A stretch of DNA of 64,000 bases from Porphyromonadaceae bacterium (GTDB lineage: Bacteria > Bacteroidota > Bacteroidia > Bacteroidales > Dysgonomonadaceae): contig JAJFTO010000017.1 in assembly GCA_021372865.1 (NCBI GenBank), positions 186,001-250,000 on the forward strand, read 5' to 3'. The notes beneath the pieces are model-generated. The model was not told the DNA's origin and ran no database searches. It was given only the letters and a program-made list of their open reading frames with translations. Positions 60,749 to 64,000 of the stretch are shown here, one piece after another. Numbering within the stretch: position 1 is the first letter of the stretch; each line of letters opens with the position of its first letter. Both the position numbers and the translations under genes were made by a program.

Positions 60749-62278
60749 ATGAAAAAAACAATCAACCAGGCACTGGTCATTTTCGGTGCCTCAGGCGACC
60801 TCACTTACAGGAAACTAATTCCGGCAGTGTTCGATCTTTATATGAACGGATCGCTTCCGGAAGGATACGTCGTATTGGGCGTAAGCCGGACTGAATTTAC
60901 TGACGGACAGTTCAGGAGAAAAATGAAAGAGGGTATCAGGTCATTTGCACATTATAAAGATGCGCCCAGAGAGAAGACCGATGACTTTCTGACCCGGCTT
61001 TATTACCTGAGCATCGACACCGGAAAAGGTGAAGAGTATGTCCACGTGAAGGACAAATTGAACTCGCTGAACAAGAAACATAACCTCGGACAGAATTATA
61101 TATTTTATCTTTCAACCCCTCCCTCTCTATATACCGTTATCCCCAAGTATCTTTACGGGAACGGACTTACACAGCAGCAAAAAGGATTCAGAAGAATCAT
61201 TATTGAAAAGCCCTTCGGCCACGATCTTGACTCTGCCATCGCTTTGAACGAACAGCTGCTGGATTTTTTCTATGAGGATCAGATCTACCGGATCGACCAT
61301 TATCTGGGAAAGGAGACCGTTCAGAACCTGATGGTGACCCGTTTTGCCAACGGAATTTATGAGCCGCTCTGGAACCGGAATTTTATTCAACATGTGGAGA
61401 TTACTGCGGCAGAGCGCATCGGAGTGGAGGATCGGGGCGGGTACTACGACCACTCAGGCGCATTGCGTGATATGATACAAAATCATCTTCTGCAGATCGT
61501 TTCCCTGGTGGCGATGGAACCACCGGCCAAAATCACTCCGGAGGATATCCGGTTTGAAAAAATGAAAGTCTTTCGTTCATTGCGTCCTTTCAGCAAAAGC
61601 GATTTGAAAAAGAATGTGATTCGCGGTCAGTACACCGACGCCACGGTCAGGGGGGAACAGTACAAAGGTTACCGGAATGAAAAAAATGTGGATAAAGACT
61701 CCCGAACCGAAACTTATGCAGCCATGAAGGTCTATATCGACAACTGGCGTTGGCAAGGTGTTCCCTTCTATATCCGAACCGGAAAAAGATTGCCTACAAA
61801 CGTGACGGAGGTGGTAATTCATTTCAAGCCATCGCCACAAAAACTTTTTAAAAAGGCCGACAACTCCACGCATTCAGACAATCAGCTTATTCTTCGCATC
61901 CAACCCGACGAGGGAATCCTGCTCAAGACGGGAATGAAGGTTCCCGGAAGCGGTTATGAGGTGAAATCGGTTAACATGGATTTTCACTACACCGAGCTGA
62001 ACGATCATTACATTCCGAGTGCTTACGAAAGATTGATTCTCGACTGTATGAATGGTGACAACATGCTCTATATGAGCAGTGAAGCAGCTGAGGAAACCTG
62101 GAGATTTGTTCAACCCGTACTCGATTACTGGAAGAACGACAAAGAGGCTCCGCTACACGGCTATCCCTCCGGATCGTGGGGACCCGATGTGGCCGATGAT
62201 CTGATTGAGGGAAAAGAAAATACCTGGCGTTATCCCTGCAAAAATCTGGCGGAAGACGGGATATATTGCGAACTATAA
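60749..62278 (+). CDS. zwf: Glucose-6-phosphate 1-dehydrogenase
   Basis: First enzyme of the oxidative pentose phosphate pathway (509 residues). NAD(P)-binding IFGASGDLTYRKLIPAVFDLY at residues 12-32, IIEKPFGHDLDSA near 149, and the signature RIDHYLGKETVQNLMVTRFAN near 178-198 with the catalytic His are intact. FYIRTGKRLP near 340 is also typical. A TACATTTG -7-like box is at 60712-60719. It is followed by pgl; no gnd is adjacent. Confidence 0.96.
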   Translation: MKKTINQALVIFGASGDLTYRKLIPAVFDLYMNGSLPEGYVVLGVSRTEFTDGQFRRKMKEGIRSFAHYKDAPREKTDDFLTRLYYLSIDTGKGEEYVHVKDKLNSLNKKHNLGQNYIFYLSTPPSLYTVIPKYLYGNGLTQQQKGFRRIIIEKPFGHDLDSAIALNEQLLDFFYEDQIYRIDHYLGKETVQNLMVTRFANGIYEPLWNRNFIQHVEITAAERIGVEDRGGYYDHSGALRDMIQNHLLQIVSLVAMEPPAKITPEDIRFEKMKVFRSLRPFSKSDLKKNVIRGQYTDATVRGEQYKGYRNEKNVDKDSRTETYAAMKVYIDNWRWQGVPFYIRTGKRLPTNVTEVVIHFKPSPQKLFKKADNSTHSDNQLILRIQPDEGILLKTGMKVPGSGYEVKSVNMDFHYTELNDHYIPSAYERLILDCMNGDNMLYMSSEAAEETWRFVQPVLDYWKNDKEAPLHGYPSGSWGPDVADDLIEGKENTWRYPCKNLAEDGIYCEL

Positions 62279-62338
62279 AAGCTGGCGGTCGGACATCAAT
62301 TTCCAAACTGCTATCCCTATCAAATTTGCTTCTGAAGA

Positions 62339-62373
62339 GTTGATAACTGAACGCTAATTAATGAAACTGAAAT
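62339..62373 (+). repeat. 7-base periodic repeat in the zwf-pgl gap
   Basis: GTTGATA, ACTGAAC, GCTAATT, AATGAAA and CTGAAAT follow in 7-base register up to the pgl ATG. The first three mirror GCTGATA, GCTGACC, GCTAACA at 44900-44920. Confidence 0.55.
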
Positions 62374-63102
62374 ATGGATATTCAGATATTTAAGACGAAG
62401 GAAGAATTGAGCCAGTCGTTCACAGCATGGTTCCTGGAGATTCTGGCAGAGAACGACAGTGTGAACATTGCCCTTTCGGGTGGCTCCACGCCAAAGTCGC
62501 TTTTTGACTATTGGGCACAACTCCGGGAAGGGGAGGTAGACTGGAACAAAATCAAGTTTTTCTGGAGCGATGAGCGCTGTGTACCGCCGACCGACGATGA
62601 AAGCAACTACAAAATGACGAAAGAGCATCTGTTCCATTTCGTACCGGTGTCCGACAAAAATATCTTTCGCATCCACGGAGAAAATGTTCCGGAAGTGGAA
62701 GCCAAACGTTATGGTGATTTACTCAGCGCCAAACTGGAATCGATACACGGTGTTCCCACATTTGACATCCTGATGCTTGGAATGGGAGACGACGGACATA
62801 CGGCGTCCATCTTTCCTCATGAAATCGAACTTTGGAATAGTCCGGATAATTGTGTGGCAGCAACCCATCCCACAAGCGGACAGAAACGGGTGAGCCTCTC
62901 CGGGAAGGTGATCAATGCCGCCAGAAACGTCGCGTTTCTGGTGACAGGCGAAAATAAGGCGGATAAGGTAGAAGAGATTATCGGCCATCCCCACCGGGCT
63001 GAAAAAAAATATCCGGCAGCACGGGTGCAACCGGATTCGGGAAATCTCCTTTGGTTCCTGGATGAAAAGGCAGCCCGAAAGCTGACTGGGAAGAGCTACT
63101 GA
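62374..63102 (+). CDS. pgl: 6-phosphogluconolactonase
   Basis: Hydrolyses the lactone made by Zwf (242 residues). NagB-like fold: [18 protein letters not shown] near residue 33, [25 protein letters not shown] near 66, and [18 protein letters not shown] near 131 with the catalytic His-containing GxGxDGHTASLFP signature. The C-terminal end overlaps def on the other strand by 7 bases. It forms a two-gene unit with zwf. Confidence 0.95.
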   Translation: MDIQIFKTKEELSQSFTAWFLEILAENDSVNIALSGGSTPKSLFDYWAQLREGEVDWNKIKFFWSDERCVPPTDDESNYKMTKEHLFHFVPVSDKNIFRIHGENVPEVEAKRYGDLLSAKLESIHGVPTFDILMLGMGDDGHTASIFPHEIELWNSPDNCVAATHPTSGQKRVSLSGKVINAARNVAFLVTGENKADKVEEIIGHPHRAEKKYPAARVQPDSGNLLWFLDEKAARKLTGKSY

Positions 63103-63659
63103 CGCACAGGCTTAATCTTGTAATCGCAGGCTACCTTACCCTTTTCCATGTTGGAAAGTTTGCTCTTGATCATTCTCTTTCGCAAGGGAGATATCTTGTC
63201 CACAAACATAATCCCGTCGAGGTGATCATATTCATGCTGAATCACCCGCGCCATATACCCCTCATATGTTTCGTCGTGGGGCTGCAGGTTTTCGTCGAGA
63301 TATGATATCCGTATTTTGTCTTCGCGTGGCACCTTCTCATGGATACCCGGAATACTCAGGCATCCTTCTTCAATCAGTACCTCTTCGCCACTGCGCTCTG
63401 TAATGTGGGCATTGATAAATGCCTTTTTAAAATCATTGAACTCGGGATGCTCTTCGCTCTCCAGCGGAGCAAGATCCACCACAAAGAGGCGATCCTCAAG
63501 CCCTACCTGCGGACCGGCAAGTCCTACCCCATCGGCCTTATACATGGTTTCAAACATGTTGCCAATGAGTTCTTTCAGTTTCGGATAATTTTCCGGGTCA
63601 ATATCCCGGGTTACCTTTCGCAACACCGGCTGACCATAAATATAAATGGGTAAAATCAT
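63096..63659 (-). CDS. def: Peptide deformylase
   Basis: Metal enzyme that removes the N-formyl group from new proteins (187 residues). The three motifs are [19 protein letters not shown] near residue 44, [16 protein letters not shown] near 97 (metal Cys), and [19 protein letters not shown] near 139 (HExxH type). The insert [18 protein letters not shown] is typical of the Bacteroidetes form. It overlaps the end of ruvX by 4 bases. Confidence 0.96.
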   Translation of the reverse strand: MILPIYIYGQPVLRKVTRDIDPENYPKLKELIGNMFETMYKADGVGLAGPQVGLEDRLFVVDLAPLESEEHPEFNDFKKAFINAHITERSGEEVLIEEGCLSIPGIHEKVPREDKIRISYLDENLQPHDETYEGYMARVIQHEYDHLDGIMFVDKISPLRKRMIKSKLSNMEKGKVACDYKIKPVRQ

Positions 63660-64000
63660 AATCTCATTCTTTTGCTTTCCATATATCCCTGCAGAATAAT
63701 GGTGGCACTGATCTCATCCACCAGCGCCTTATTTTGTCGCTCCTTCTTCTTGAGCCCTCCATCAATCATGGCCTGTTGTGCCATCTTCGATGAAAACCTT
63801 TCGTCGTAATACTCCACCGGAATGTGGGGATAGATCTTCCTGAGCCTGTTTACAAAAGGTTCCACCCGTTTCATATTCTCCGAGGGTTCATTATTCATTT
63901 GTTTGGGCAGGCCAACCACAATCACAGCAACTTCTTCCTTTTTTAAATAATCTGTCAAAAAGTCAAAAAGTCTGGAAGTCTCTACCGTTGGCAACCCGTT
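63656..64000 (-). CDS. ruvX: Putative pre-16S rRNA nuclease / Holliday-junction resolvase YqgF (partial)
   Basis: The N-terminal part lies beyond the right edge; the visible 114 residues begin [49 protein letters not shown] and [46 protein letters not shown] (with the conserved D-E-R and acidic end) identify the YqgF RNase H-fold family. It lies directly upstream of def (4-base overlap), a frequent Bacteroidales pairing. Confidence 0.93.
   Translation of the reverse strand, partial: NGLPTVETSRLFDFLTDYLKKEEVAVIVVGLPKQMNNEPSENMKRVEPFVNRLRKIYPHIPVEYYDERFSSKMAQQAMIDGGLKKKERQNKALVDEISATIILQGYMESKRMRL

Overview
The window is chromosomal DNA from a member of the Bacteroidota, most likely the order Bacteroidales. 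The evidence is several promoters of the phylum type (TTTG, a 19-20 base spacer, then TAnnTTTG), a secreted protease with a type IX secretion (Por) tail, a DUF4271/hemD pair, a hybrid sensor-regulator fused to AraC, and an arginine operon with a Bacteroides-type N-succinylornithine carbamoyltransferase. I infer family Dysgonomonadaceae or a relative from general gene content only. No rRNA, tRNA, CRISPR array or intact mobile element was found.

Layout. 1-7.7 kb: recG (cut by the left edge), glyA, a small outer-membrane protein, a HAD protein, dTDP-sugar genes rfbA-rfbC-rfbB (no rfbD) and trmD. 7.8-12.1 kb: an outer-membrane beta-barrel receptor, then an SPFH / PH-like membrane protein / Arc-like operon. 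12.2-16.8 kb: a lysine exporter split into two genes, a membrane metallophosphoesterase, murF and a C1 peptidase. 17-21.8 kb: a LysR regulator next to a YeiH exporter, a membrane-anchored protein, RNase H, rnpA-yidD and a TatD-like hydrolase. 21.9-27.3 kb: hemD, DUF4271, a LOG-type hydrolase, metK behind a probable SAM-II riboswitch, a HAD phosphatase and an NlpC/P60 lipoprotein. 27.4-37.4 kb: prfB with its programmed +1 frameshift, a TIGR02757 protein, the T9SS protease, an MltD/LysM transglycosylase, DUF5683, parB, parA and a KamA-like radical SAM enzyme.

37.6-46.2 kb is a complete arginine operon (GNAT acyltransferase, argG, argC, argD, argF', argB, argE, argH). It is preceded by a possible Arg-rich leader peptide, and its longer intergenic gaps hold odd 7-base and 8-base periodic repeats. 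46.3-47.9 kb holds a divergent pair, a secreted DUF6448 protein and a Crp/Fnr regulator with a His-rich N-terminus, around a 16-base palindrome. 48-51.2 kb is pta, a 3-hydroxyacyl-CoA-dehydrogenase-like gene with altered catalytic positions, and ackA. 51.2-56 kb is accessory: IS debris, a phage-type muramidase, and two unknown proteins that share an RGWF-containing region and a C-terminal motif. A TPR-hybrid two-component regulator follows, then rpsF-rpsR-rplI, zwf-pgl, def, and ruvX cut by the right edge.

The best candidates for undescribed biology are the RGWF-protein pair with its muramidase, the His-rich Crp/Fnr-DUF6448 module, the heptad/octad intergenic repeats, and the leader region of the arginine operon. 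No computation or database search was run; family names come from motif recognition.
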